Below, piece after piece: positions 39,779-51,372 of a stretch of 64,000 nucleotides of DNA. Location of the stretch: the NCBI GenBank assembly GCA_025201845.1, contig MU603953.1:68085-132084 (forward strand), written 5' to 3'. The position numbers and the translations under genes are program-made. The notes below the pieces were generated by a model. That model worked only from the letters and a program-made list of their open reading frames with translations. It searched no databases and was not told the DNA's origin. Numbering within the stretch: the stretch's first letter is position 1; every line of letters begins with the position of its first letter. The stretch is from Martensiomyces pterosporus. Lineage: Eukaryota; Kickxellomycota; Kickxellomycetes; Kickxellales; Kickxellaceae.

Positions 39779-40501
39779 ATGTGCTCCCACAACGCACGGG
39801 CCACCATGGGCCCGCGGTCGTACGCCGGGTACGACATACACACCGCTGGAAACACAGCAGCAGCCAGCGAGCATCGGCCATATCGATTCCGTCGCAGCAG
39901 CACGCGAGTAGGCCGTGCACCCTGCCTCAATATCGGGAATCTGCTGGATGAGATTGACGATGTGTGCGATGGCCGCCATATTCTGCCAGCGCCCGTGCAG
40001 TCGGCCCTGGATTTCATCGTCGATATGGCGCAAATCCTTGTCCCGTCTCTCTTTATGGCCGGCATGGATGCCAGCTGCCCAGTTACGGGCAAACCAGCAG
40101 CGACGCAGTTAGGCGACGGGTCAGAAGGCAGCTTACACACCTTCGCTGAAGCAACCACAACAACAAACAAGGACGGTCGCTGCTATTCGACTGAGCCCGG
40201 AGACACTTTTGGCTTTGGCCATTGTCCGCCTTGTTTGTGTTGTTGTAAATGCTGTGCTGGGCACGGGTGCCTTGCATCGTCGTCTGCCAAAGATGCTGAG
40301 AGTTGGCGGCCAACCCTGGTTTGGCAGGCCAAAAATCTCGGCACTTTTTGTCTTTTGCTCCGCACGCCCTCGCTGGCTGGCACACACCAGGTTCCGCAGG
40401 ATGTCGTCAAGGAGACCTTGGACCTTGCCGGCTGCGACTCTTACTCGAAGGACCCGCCGCTATCGCCGCCACAGCAAAACCAACTGCTGCCGCCAGCTTA
40501 C

Positions 40502-40539
<38 letters not shown>

Positions 40540-43360
40540 GCAGCAGCAGGGAGCTGTGAAAGATGCCCTGAAGTCAGGCAGTGGTGATATATCTCATTTT
40601 CATGCAGACGCTGTACGTGGCAATGATGGCGATGGCGCAGACAATACAAGCCACGCAGCTGTTTCACTACAGCCACGAACTACAGCACAGCCAGCAGCCG
40701 CTACCGTCGCAGGCGTAGCTGAAAGCCTGACGCTGTTGCCACCTGCGGCTTCTTCCCAGGAAGATGTCGCTACGCTTCAGCCGTCATCCATCGACGAAAT
40801 GTGTGCCACCAACGAGTACTTGCTGAGGCGTGTGCGCAAGCTGGAGCTGACAAACCAGATCATCGAGGACGCCTATTTGGAAGTCAAAAACATGCTTTTG
40901 ATCGAGCAGCACTCAAAGGCCGAGCTGAAGGTGGCGCTCCAGCATAGGTATAACCAGGACATCGAGGAGCTGGCCCAGTACTACGAGGACAAATTTGGAG
41001 GGCATGACGGCGGCAGTGGCGGTCGCCGCATGTCCATTTCGGGCAGCGACAATGACTTTAGCGATTATGACGATGATGGCAGCAGCAGTGCCGCTGATTA
41101 CGGCCTCAAGGTCGGCATTACCGTCAGTTCAGCCGGCAGCGTGGCTAGCGGGAGCGCGGCAAGGGCTAATGCCGGGTCTAGCAACTCGTCGCCCACTATG
41201 CGTGGCGCCGATGCCGCTTCGCCGCCACCGCCTTCCATTCGTCGTTGCGCCTCGGACAGCACGTTCTTGTCGAGCACCAGCAGCATCATGCTCCCTGGCG
41301 ACCTTGGTATCGAGTTCCTTGTCGATGCGCACGAGGACGATGAGGTTGAGGGCGAGTCTGAGAGCGAGTCGGATGCTAGCGTTGAAATACGGTTTGGGCA
41401 CACTGATGGCGTCGACACCGATGCTGCCACTGCCACTGCCGAGTCTGACGCTGAGTCTGACGCTGAGTCCGATGCCGGGTGGGAGACTGAGGAGGAGGAG
41501 GGCGGTGCGCATGATGCCGATGGCATCGAGTTCACCACTGTGTTCTCTCGTAGCGTGCCGGTCTTTGACTCGACCGATGAAGAGGAAACCGATGCCGATG
41601 CTGACACCGAGGACAGCAGCGACGAGGTGTCTGAAGATGAGTATGATGGTGACGATGCACACTTTGGCCATGAGCTCGAGATCACCATTGAGCGCTTCCG
41701 CACCCCAACCCCTGGCAGCCTCTCCGAGTGGAGCATTCGGCCTGAGACTGACTCCGAGTCTGAAGATGACAACAGCGACGGCGTGTCGGTGATGTTGGCA
41801 TGCCACAGCGACTACTCTTCACAAGAGGAAGACGAAGCGTGCAGGCTTGCGTCTGGCGCTGAGAAGGGTGAGCTGGCGTCGGACGACGAGCCTGGGCTGG
41901 ACTCAACCATCGAGAGCAGGGCGTTTTCTTCTGCCAGCGTTAGGGCGCCCTTGGCTCCTGCTGCTGCCGGATGTGACCAGCATGGGCAGGATGGCGAGGC
42001 TGCCAATGTTGACCCTGTAAAGGCTGTCATCGAGAGGTATTACTCGCGCACTGGCACCTTGGACATTGCGGCCGATATCGACGATATTGAGGCTGATGGG
42101 TCTGGCGACGAGGCGGAAGACAGCAGCGACCCACGTGACTCTTCTGACGACTGCGAGTCTGCAGCAGCAGCTGATTTTGCGAGGCGCCATGCGCGCAGGG
42201 CGCGAGAAGCACAGCAAGAAGCAGAGGTGAGGGGCGGGGTCGACGTGTGCGCCAGGACTGCGGGCTCGGATAGTGAGATGCCGGAGAAGGAGCTGGAGCG
42301 GATTGCGTCGTTGCCCGCCAGCCAGCGTATTGCAAAATTCATATGCCGTGCGTCGTCTCACCTGCTGCAGTGTGCTCGCGGCGGGCTCAGCCTTGGCTTC
42401 ATGCTGCTCAACTTGGAGTCCCTGTCAGCAAAGTTCGAGTCTAGCCACGAGTCGGTGCTCTGCGCCTTTGTCGAGTCGCTGTACCAGCTTGCCGAGACCA
42501 TTGACGACGATGGTGAGTCGCTGTCTGTGCCGAAGGCGGCGGGTGATGCACAGCCGTTGTTGCCGTCGGCGCTGTCCAAGAAGGTGCGCGGGGAAATCAG
42601 CTCGCCGCTCCAGGCTGTCATGCGCATCGTGCAGCTCCTCAACACATTCATTGCCCTGCCCAAGGACCAGGATACCGTGCTGCAGCAGCTTGAGCGGCTG
42701 TGTGGGGCCAAGACGAATGTTCGTCTGCTCAAGCACAGCATGCTGCTGAGGATCCTGTACGAGAGCGAGATTATCGACAAGGGCCCCATCGTCCAGTGGT
42801 ACTCGCTGCCCGTCTCGGAAGATGAGGTGCCTGGCAGCGACGGCGCTTCTGCAGAAGCCAGCCAGTGTGGACGCTTGCTCCGCGAGAACGCTGCTTCGCT
42901 GATTAATGAGCTGTCTCGCAACTCGAGCTCGTCGGTGTCCCTGGACGAGCACAACGATCCCCATGCCCTCACTCGCAGCCAAGCTGGCACTAGTGCGACT
43001 GTGTCTGCGACTGCATCTTCTATGCCCAACCTTGCGGCGCTGGTGGCCATGACCACTGCCACCACCGGGAACTTGTCGCCTGTGTCTGACGAAAACACCA
43101 CGCTGCACTCGCAGTCTTCGGACTGCGAAGGCAGCGCGCTTGCTCCATTGAGCATCCGTGCGCAGGCGGCGGGCGCTGCGTGTGTGGCTGAGAGCAGCAG
43201 CACCAGTGGCGCTGGCATTCTGGCGCTGCATGCGCTCAACAAGCACAGCAGGTGTAGACATTCGCTGAATGGGCCCACAGCAGCGACTGCTGCCGATAGT
43301 GCGCCCAGTGCTGCTGGGGACCTGCGACCGGTGAAACGGGTCTCGTTCGTTGTTGGATGA
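39779..43360 (+). CDS. Uncharacterised acidic protein with coiled coil and C-terminal W2-like domain
   Basis: A 1193-residue single frame. In order: an N-terminal segment CLNIGNLLDEIDDVCDGR and ALDFIVDMAQILVPSLF; a cysteine-rich stretch (CPPCLCCCKCCAGHGC) coded near 40227-40272; a glutamine run (40502-40549); a probable coiled coil at about 338-400 (NEYLLRRVRKLELTNQIIED); a long Asp/Glu/Ser region (about 510-820); and a helical C-terminal domain at about 834-1010. The last resembles the W2 domain of eIF2B epsilon and eIF5, with LSLGFMLLNLESLSAKF and ILYESEIIDKGPIVQWYSLP matching the LVLEINSLK and LY-E-I---I--W patterns. The tail is low complexity. No nucleotidyltransferase part of eIF2B epsilon is present. 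Function unknown. The second ATG (39806) has a stronger context (GCCACCATGG) than the first. The cysteine-rich part could be an unspliced intron. Confidence 0.7.
40502..40549. repeat. CAG/CAA glutamine-coding repeat
   Basis: Sixteen consecutive CAG or CAA codons inside the W2-domain gene. Similar, shorter CAG/CAA runs occur in SIN3 exon 1 (44954-44983), myosin I (18009-18065), PKA exon 1 (near 30487-30511) and CDC123. Confidence 0.9.
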
Positions 43361-43681
43361 GCGAGGCACTGCGATTTCTTCTATTATTACCACGCCATTT
43401 TCCCGCCTTGTACTATAACCTCTTTCATTATTTACCATTTCGGGCACCCCACCTTCACTTCCTTCATGTACTTTTTGCCACACTCTCCACCTCCACTCGT
43501 TTTCCAAATACACCTACAAACAGGCATGTGGGCTTTCTGGCACTCCATAACCCCCAAAGCACCAGGCAGGTGCTGCATATTGCGCGCGTGCCCTTTGTGA
43601 GGACACGGGGCGCCTCAATATCTGCCTCCTGAGTGTTTCCATGGCACGCATCTGAACTGCGCCGCACGAATCAAGGTGAAA
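43361..43681. other. Intergenic region W2-domain gene / CDC26
   Basis: No gene is seen. T/C-rich flank and leader sequence; no TATA box. Confidence 0.5.
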
Positions 43682-43930
43682 ATGATCAGACATCCCCCAT
43701 CGGCTATACGCGTCTCGCACAAGGACGTGGATGAGCTGGCAGCTCTCCACCACAGGCTGCTAGAGAGGCTGCAAGGCAAGCAGCAGCAAGGCACCAGCAG
43801 AGTGAAGGGCGACTCCGACGCTGCCGAGGCGATCCACAGCATTAGCGCTGCTGGCGCTGCTGGCGATAAGCACAGCTCGGAGCATGAGCGGCGGCAGCAC
43901 CTGTCAGTCGCAGAGCGGCTGGGTCTGTGA
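43682..43930 (+). CDS. CDC26: Anaphase-promoting complex subunit CDC26
   Basis: An 82-residue protein beginning MIRHPPSAIRVSHKDVDEL. The start matches the Cdc26/Hcn1 family pattern M-[LI]-R-R-x-P-T-x-[IL]-x-[LV]-x-x-[DE]-D, in which the N-terminal Met is bound inside the TPR groove of APC6/Cut9. A helical segment (ELAALHHRLLERLQGK) follows, then a low-complexity linker, and the end SVAERLGL resembles the Hcn1 tail. Cdc26 stabilises APC6 in the anaphase-promoting ubiquitin ligase. The Thr of P-T is Ser here. The start is set by the motif: the ATG at 43682, not the non-ATG extension. Small size and motif make the call good but not certain. Confidence 0.75.
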   Translation: MIRHPPSAIRVSHKDVDELAALHHRLLERLQGKQQQGTSRVKGDSDAAEAIHSISAAGAAGDKHSSEHERRQHLSVAERLGL

Positions 43931-44905
43931 GCGGGAGGGATTTGCCAGCAGGCTCGCCCAGCTCCAGATATGCCGAGCCGAGCCGTGGGGTTAGTGACGT
44001 CGGCGCCCTCGCTTCCCCAAACGTGAAGTCGGAAGCTTCGCGGCATGCTATTTGCTGGGCGAGCAGCGCATTTTTTTCACCCCTTGCCTTGAGGTCACCG
44101 CCTTGGAGGGATAAAGTTTTTCAGGCGTGAGGTATCGGCACACGCAACAACCCCCCATCCCGCGTGCACTCGCAGGCCCGTCGGTCTTCTCTCTCCCTTC
44201 GTCCCCGTGCCTCCATGGCGTCTAGTCTTTATTGCTTCCAGTGCTCGAAATACAACACTCTATTCTGCCTGTCTTCTCTGCGTGTGTGCAATTTCACGCA
44301 AGGACTTTGCTCACCAGCTTGTAGCAAGGCCGTTGCGCGCCGTACGAAAGGTTATTATTATTATCAGCGAGACTAAAAAAGGTTCGTTGCTGGCATTTCG
44401 TATTCCTTCGACCGCCCAAGGACGTATTATCCCCTGCTGCATTTCACCAACAGTAGCTGCTCGCAACGAAGAGAGGGCCCTGCTTGCTTTTGTTGACACG
44501 GTCTGCTTGGGCCACCGGTGCCAGCTCGCCACAGCCCAGCATTTGCTGCTAAGCTGCCTCATTCCCCACCCCCCCAGCCAAGCGCGTTCAATTGGCGCAA
44601 GACAAAGCAATTCTCCTTCGCAGCAGTTTACCCTTGGCCCTGCTTTCTCTCTTTGGTGCCTGCTGCCCTAAAACAGACACTGGGAGTCGTTCTTTTGCCT
44701 CGTCCCCCTTGCTCTCATTGTGTATCTTGCCTTTTGAGCGACTGCCATCACGCTTTCTGTTTATTTACTAATACACCAACCAGACGGCTCTTCTTACTAG
44801 GCGGTTCCTTTATCTTGTCTTCCCTCCTGCTCTCCTCCAACACCTGCGCCCTTCCCCTCTTCCGTAATATTATTTTCTTTGAGACAACTCAATAGAAGGC
44901 CGGAA
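43931..44905. other. Intergenic region CDC26 / SIN3
   Basis: No gene is supported in 975 bases. The 500 bases before the SIN3 ATG are CT-rich with T runs, typical of a fungal promoter and leader. Frames of up to 150 codons here are pyrimidine-driven. Confidence 0.5.
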
Positions 44906-47900
44906 ATGGAGAACAGCGATTCGCGAGCGTGGGCGAAGGGGTCTTCCAACCCTCAGCAGCAGCAGCAGCAGCAGCAACAACAGAACCCAGGTGCCCAGCG
45001 TGGTCTGCCGCCTGCATCATCGACTCCAAGCTCTGGTCCCGCTGCTGGCACCCCACAGCACCGGTATCCCACGGGTCCCCCAAACCAGCTCCCACCCATT
45101 CAAAGGTACGCTCAGATAGCTATTTGCTCCGTGTGCATTCTGCCTATTCTGCGGCTGGCACAAAGCGGCGCTATCTTTGTTACTCTGTACCGGCGCATTT
45201 ATGCGCTGCTACCACGCTTGACTTTCCTGTCGATTAGCCGCGGTATTATTTTTCTTGCCTGGTCCCTAACCCTGGGGCTTCCTTTTGCGCGCTGCAGCAA
45301 AGGAAAACACGCTTCGTGCATCTGCACCCGCTATCACACGCAGCCAACGCCATCATACCAAGGTACAGCTGCTAACTGCTCCTTTGCCACCCGACAACTG
45401 TTGTAGCGCCACGCCAATGTCGCCAAAAACGGACGGCACGTCGGCGCGGCCGTTCATACCCCCGATATCGCACTCGTCGCCAGCCAGCAGCACAGGGCTG
45501 CCCAGCAGTGCTCCGCCACCGCAGGCACCCCGGCCAGGCGCTTACCCCACAACCACCCTCCCGCCGCCTGCGCAGGCTGCGCAAGCCGGCGGCGGCAGCC
45601 ACGGCGCCTTCGCGTCCCCAGGAATCTCCCCCAACCCGGCGGCATCTGCGCCTGGCGGCATCACTACTGCCGCGCCAACCACCCTCCCTTCAATCAGCAG
45701 CGCTTACGTGCGCTCGCCCTCCTTTACAAGTGCCTCTACAGCATCTATACCGCCTATCAAAAGCACAATCCAGCAGCAGCAGCCTATGCACCACCCAGCC
45801 TCGTCGCCCTTGCATGGTGCTACTGTGCCGAGTGGTCCGCGCGAATCCGGCTCGTATGCAGCTAGCCAAGCCCCAGTATCACGTATGCAGGCGCCGTCGG
45901 CTGTCTCGTCGCCTGGCGCTCGTCCCGGCCCTCCTATGCAGTCGCCCCACCCGCAGCAGCCCTCTTCTGTGCCACCCCTCAAGCAGCAGCAGCAGTCTCA
46001 ATCGCCGATGGTCCATCGCACGGCCTCTGCGCAAAACACACCCATGCCGCCAATTGTGCAGCCTTCGCCTCGCCCACAGCCACAGGGAGCCACCCCTCAG
46101 GTGTCGTCCTCAGCAGCAGCATTCTCGGCTGCCCCCAGAGTGCCGGCAGCAGCAGCATCCACGCCGGTGGCGACGGCCGCACCAGCCACTGCACCTCAGG
46201 CGTCTAGACCTGTCCCCACAGCAGCACAATCATCGGCCCCAGCAGCTTCAAGCAACACAGCGCAACCACAGAGCACACAGGCGGCAGCCAGCACGGCGGC
46301 CAAGCCAGCGGATACGGCCGCTGCTCCTGCTGGCAGCAGTGGCGATGCAGCGCAGACTGACTCCAACAACCGGCCGCTCAACGTGCGCGATGCGCTGAGC
46401 TACCTGGACATGGTCAAGTCGCAGTTCCAGGACAGACCAGAGGTGTACAATCAGTTCTTGGATATTATGAAGGACTTTAAGAGCCATGCAATCGATACTC
46501 CTGGCGTCATCGAGCGTGTTTCGAGGCTGTTCTATGGGAGCCCTAGCCTGATTCAAGGATTCAACACATTCCTGCCTCCTGGCTACCGCATCGAGTGCTC
46601 GGACGACCCCACCGAGGGCGTGCGCGTCACTACGCCCAGCGGATCGATCATCCCTGACATGCAGAGGCGGACTGGCAGTGCGTCGCAGGGCCATGCGCAG
46701 ATGCAGCCACAGTCGCCGCTGGCAGCGCCACATCAACCAGCAGCACAGAGGAGCCAGTACCAGCAGCACACTGCGTCGCGCGAGCAATATATCCCGCGGC
46801 AAGCTGCTCCAGCTGCAATCTCCGCTGGGGGGTCACAGAAACATGCCATGCAGCCGTCTGCTGTCGCTGCACAGCCTGGTGCGTATCCTGGCTCGAGTGC
46901 GCCGATCGCAGTGGCTGGCGCTGCTCCAGCAGCTGGACAGGCAGTGGTTGGCGGCGGCGTCCCGGCCTCGTCACCCACCTTGATGGCATCGCCTAGCCTG
47001 GGTTCTGCCCAGAGGACGCGCCAGGCACCGATGGAGTTCAACCACGCCATCAACTACGTCAACAAAATCAAGATGCGCTTTGCTGCGGAGCCCGACCACT
47101 ACAAGGAGTTCCTCGAGATTCTGCAGACGTATCAGAAGGAGTCCCGGCCAATCCAGGAAGTGTATGCCCAGGTGCAAGTGCTCTTTTCGTCTGCGCCCGA
47201 TCTTCTCGACGAGTTCAAGCAGTTCTTGCCTGATACCAGTGAGCCTGGTGTGGGTGTTGATGGCCCTGGCTCTCCCGGACAGGCGCACGTGAGGGCATCG
47301 GCTGGCGTTTCGCAGGTGCCGATGGCGCAGGGAAAGGCTGGCCAGCATGGGATGGCTGCTTCCGAATCGGTTTCGGGCGGGCGCTTGCCGCCGGTGGGGA
47401 ACTTTACGCCTACTGCTGGTGCTGGCCACGTCGCCGACCCCTATGCAGCGGGCGGCGTCCCTGGATCGGGGGCTGCTGCCGGCGCCCAAGCAGCAGGCAT
47501 GGCGTATGACGGCAAGGCTCCTGGAGCTACGCCGACTAGTGGGAGAAAGAGAAGGACCGCTGTGGCTGGAAACGCACAGGTGGCTGGCTCTGGGTCGACC
47601 AAGAGACGCAACAAGGGCGCAAAGGCGGATGCTGGTGCTGCTATCGCCGACCAGGCCGCTGGCATTTACGGGCAGCAGCTTGCCGGCGTTCCGGCACCCG
47701 AGCAGCCAGCGAACCCCGGCACTGCGACGCCTGACGAGCTGGCGTTCTTTGAGCGCGTCAAGCGGTTCATTGGCCAGCCCAGCACGTACAACGAGTTCCT
47801 CAAGCTGCTCAACCTGTACAACCAGCAGGTGCTTGATGCCAAGGCGCTGGTTGAGCGCGCAGAGAGCTTCATTGGCGACGACCAAGAGCTCTTCGGGTGG

Positions 47901-50483
47901 TTCAAGCAGTTTGTCGGCTACGACGAGCAGCAGCAGGCTGCCGACGACACCAGGAGCACGGATGATGCCATTATCGAGTCCATCCTTGGCCCTGAGCCCA
48001 GCTCCTATATGCCGCCAGAGGAGGTAGCCAAGACACTGCGCCCAGTGCGGCCCAAGGCCGAGCTGTCGCTGTGCAAGTCTTATGGCCCGAGCTACCGTCT
48101 TTTGCCGGCGTCGAGCATGCAGGCAAAGTGCTCTGGGCGAGACGCCATGTGCTACGAGGTGCTCAACGACAGGTGGGCGTCGCACCCTACGTGGGCGTCT
48201 GAGGACACTGAGTTTGTGCACCACAAGAAGAACCAGTACGAGGAGGCCATGTTCCGCAGCGAGGAGGACCGCCACGAGATGGACATCGAAATCGACACCA
48301 ACCTCTCTGTCATCCGCCAGCTCACGCCCATTGCGCAGCAGCTGGAGCAGATGGATCCCGAGAAGCAGATGCAGCTGACGCTGCCCGAGGGCTTTTGGGG
48401 CATGTCTGAGGCGCTGCCCCGGCGTGCCCTGCGCAAGGTCTATGACTCGCACCGCGCCCTCGAGATCATCAAGGCCATGCACACACACCCTGCGGTTGCC
48501 ATCCCCATTGTGCTGAAGCGGCTGAAGCAGAAGGACGAGGAGTGGAGAAGGCAGAGGCGCGAGTACGCGAAGGTGTGGCGGGAAAGCGATGCGAAGAACT
48601 ACTACCGCGCTCTGGACCACCAGGGGCTGACGTTCAAGTCTGTCGACCGCAAGAACATCTCGCCCAAGCACCTTATTACGGAAATCGAGACGCGGCGCCG
48701 CGAGCAGCAGGGCCTGGCGGAGGAAGGTGGAGCTAGGGGACAGAACCGCAAGGTAGCATCGGCGCTCAGACATCGGTATCAGCTGGAGTACAGGCTGACG
48801 GAATCGACGGTGATTGCCGATGTTATCAATGCCATTCTGGCGCATGTTGGAAAGCAGAACTCGCAGTTTATGCCGGCGGAAAAGGAGATGATGGAGAAGT
48901 TCTTCCATGATCTGTTTGGCGGCCTGTTTGGCGTGGAGAAGCCTGTGTCGGCGCCAGCTGCCGTGGACACTGATGAAAGCGATGGGGGCAGCGAGGAAGC
49001 TGCTGCTGCTGCTGCTGCTTCTGTCAACGGTAAGAAAGCTAGTTCGAAGAGGGACAAGCAGTCGGGGTCCAATGGACTGTCGAATGGCGTTGCTGCAGAG
49101 ACTAGAAAGCCTGAAAGGGAGGCAGCCGCCAAGGAGGCAGCTGCCAAGGACGCTGACGGCGACGCTGAGATGGCCGAGACTCCGGCAAAGGAGGAAGCGG
49201 CGGTGGCTGCAGGTAAGGCAGAGGACACGCCTGATGCAGACAAGCAGGCAGAGCCCGGAAAAGACGCAATGGACATCGACCGAGCCGACGACACTGGGGC
49301 CTCCGAGTCTGCAGAGAAGGGCGCCGAAGCCAAGGAGGATCCTGCTGTCGATGCGGCTACGGCGTCCAACGCCACTGCCGCCAAGACACAAGTGGCTGCT
49401 GACGAGGGCAGCAAGCCGTCCACGCCTGGCCTCATCTCCTCGCGGTCGTGGATCCAGCTGGGCTCTTCGTCCAACAGGGATGTGTCGGCAGCGCCCGCCT
49501 CAGGAGCAGCGCTCAAGAACGTCTCGCGAGCATTCTACACCAACAGCAGCTACTATGTGTTCCTCCGGCTGTTCCAGATCCTCTACGAGCGATTCGACAA
49601 GCTGCGCGAGATTGGCCCCGAGTGCCAGAGGAAGGTCATGCAGGCGCAGCAGGCTCAGTCGGTGGCCACCAAGCTTGGCATGCGGCCACAGCCCGAGGCA
49701 CTCAAGGCGTACGACCTGGAGAACACGGACTACTACACCATTTTCCTGGAGCTGGTGGACCAGTTCTTGCAGGGACAGCTGGATACCAGCCTGTTTGAGG
49801 AGGCTGTGCGGGTGATGTACGGGATCAACGCATACAAGATCCTCACTGTCGACAAGGCTGTGCAGGCGATTTCTAAGAACATCCAGCACCTGGTTAGCGA
49901 TGGCCGGTGCACAGACATCCTCAGCCTGTTCACTACGCTGCCGCCGGTGCACGAGCAGAGCCCCCTGCGTGCGCACATCGCCTACCGCATGAAGGTCGAG
50001 GCGCTTGTTGGCGCTGACGAGCATGTGTTCCGGATTGACTATATCTACGACTCGCAGACGATGACGATCCAGCTCCTAAGGCGCGAAGACATCACCCTGG
50101 ACGAGGCGGTCACGGAAGAGGAGCGGTGGGCGTACTACGTCGACTCGTACGTGCTGTTTGAGCCCACGGAGGGCGTGCCCCGCCCACAGCAGGCGAGGCT
50201 TCGGCCGTACCTGCCCCGCCATTTGCACGCCGATGAGCGAGACTACGTGATTAGCTCGAGGTCGAACCTGGAGATCAAGATCGCAGTCAACACATACAAG
50301 CTGTGCTTCCTCACTGGGACCGAAGACATCTACACAAACCACACCAGACGCTCTGTGCTCGCTGATCCGGCAGCAAAGGCTGCATACGAGGAGCAGTGGA
50401 GGGCACGGGCAGAAAGGTGGCATCAGTGGATGGCCCGGGAGCAGGCGAACAGCAGCGAGGAGCTGGCTGAGTGGTGGAAATAA
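44906..50483 (+). CDS. SIN3: SIN3 transcriptional corepressor scaffold, two exons
   Basis: Exon 1 is 44906-45105 and exon 2 is 45407-50483. The 301-base intron (donor GTACGC, acceptor TTGTAG) splits a Ser codon (AG|C). Product 1758 residues. After a long Gln/Pro/Ala/Ser-rich N-terminus come three paired amphipathic helix domains: PAH1 about 390-458 (LNVRDALSYLDMVKSQF), PAH2 about 609-680 (FNHAINYVNKIKMRF) and PAH3 about 838-905 (ELAFFERVKRFIG). The histone deacetylase interaction domain is at about 951-1055 (SYRLLPASSMQAKCSGRD, LNDRWASHPTW). A Lys/Ala/Glu-rich acidic insert and the conserved Sin3 C-terminal region (NSSYYVFLRLFQILYERF) follow. It scaffolds an Rpd3-type deacetylase complex in the nucleus, with PAH1/PAH2 binding DNA-bound repressors. 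A further small exon at 45298-45362 was considered but breaks frame. Confidence 0.92.
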
Positions 50484-51372
50484 AGCGATCCGCTTTTTAC
50501 ACTAGCGTCGTGGATGGCGACATTTTCCCGTTATTCCCGTTATTCCTTTTTCTCTTTAATAACACCCTACCCATGTCTCTCTCTGTCTTGATGCCACCTG
50601 GGACATGTAAAGCAGCACAATCCCTGGCTAGGCATAGATGCAGCCGTGGCTACGAGACAGATCCAACAGCCAATGGAAAATCCACGCCGCTGCGGTTTGG
50701 GCATTTCACTGGCTCTCCATCCCCGCGCACCGTCTGGGAGCAGAGCGCATGAGGGGAGGGAAGGGCTGGCTTCTCGCCCTCGCACACTTTCCCGCCTCTG
50801 CTTCTCATTTCCTTGCTTCCTCGCTTTTTCTTCTTTTTTATTATTATTTACAAGCACCGTTCCCGCTCTACAGACTTGTGCTTGGCTATTTTCGGCGGCT
50901 TATACGTGTACGCAACATTACAGCCGGGCGACATTCACCAAACGAGCAGCTGAGAGAGAAGCAAAACACGCCTTTCGCTTCTCATTCAGCTCAATTTCCA
51001 CCTAGCGTTCTCAGGCAGCCGCAGCAAGCCCGCCTTCTTCGGTTGGGTGTAAGAGGGAGTCCTTTGTCTGCACACTTGTCACCTGCAGTGCCCAAGGCGC
51101 GTTTTGCAGGTTCTTCAAGATAGCAGGAAGGCCCGCCTGGCATACACGCTACCCAACCCACACCCCTTCCTTCACCCTTTTCATTTCGGCACGAGTGCGA
51201 ACTCGTGTGGAGCCTGTTCTACGCAGCACCAAGCAAGTAGAGCAAGCTCTCCGCAGGGCCAGGGCATTTGCTGGACTTCTCCGGTTTTTCTTTCTGCTTC
51301 AGGCACGAGGAGAAACACAGGGAGAACAATCCAGCGCCAAGGGCCCCGCTCCCTCTTCCCTCTCATTGTTGT
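50484..51372. other. Intergenic region SIN3 / WD-repeat gene
   Basis: No gene is supported in 889 bases. T-rich SIN3 3' flank, then CT-rich sequence before the next ATG. No TATA box. Confidence 0.5.

Noticed and set aside
45298..45362. Possible extra SIN3 exon inside the first intron
   Set aside because: It has AG and GT borders, but including it breaks the frame into exon 2; direct joining of 45105 to 45407 keeps it.
46971..49391. 806-codon minus-strand frame opposite SIN3
   Set aside because: Same antisense codon-bias effect; SIN3 PAH domains are on the plus strand and the shadow has no recognisable motif.
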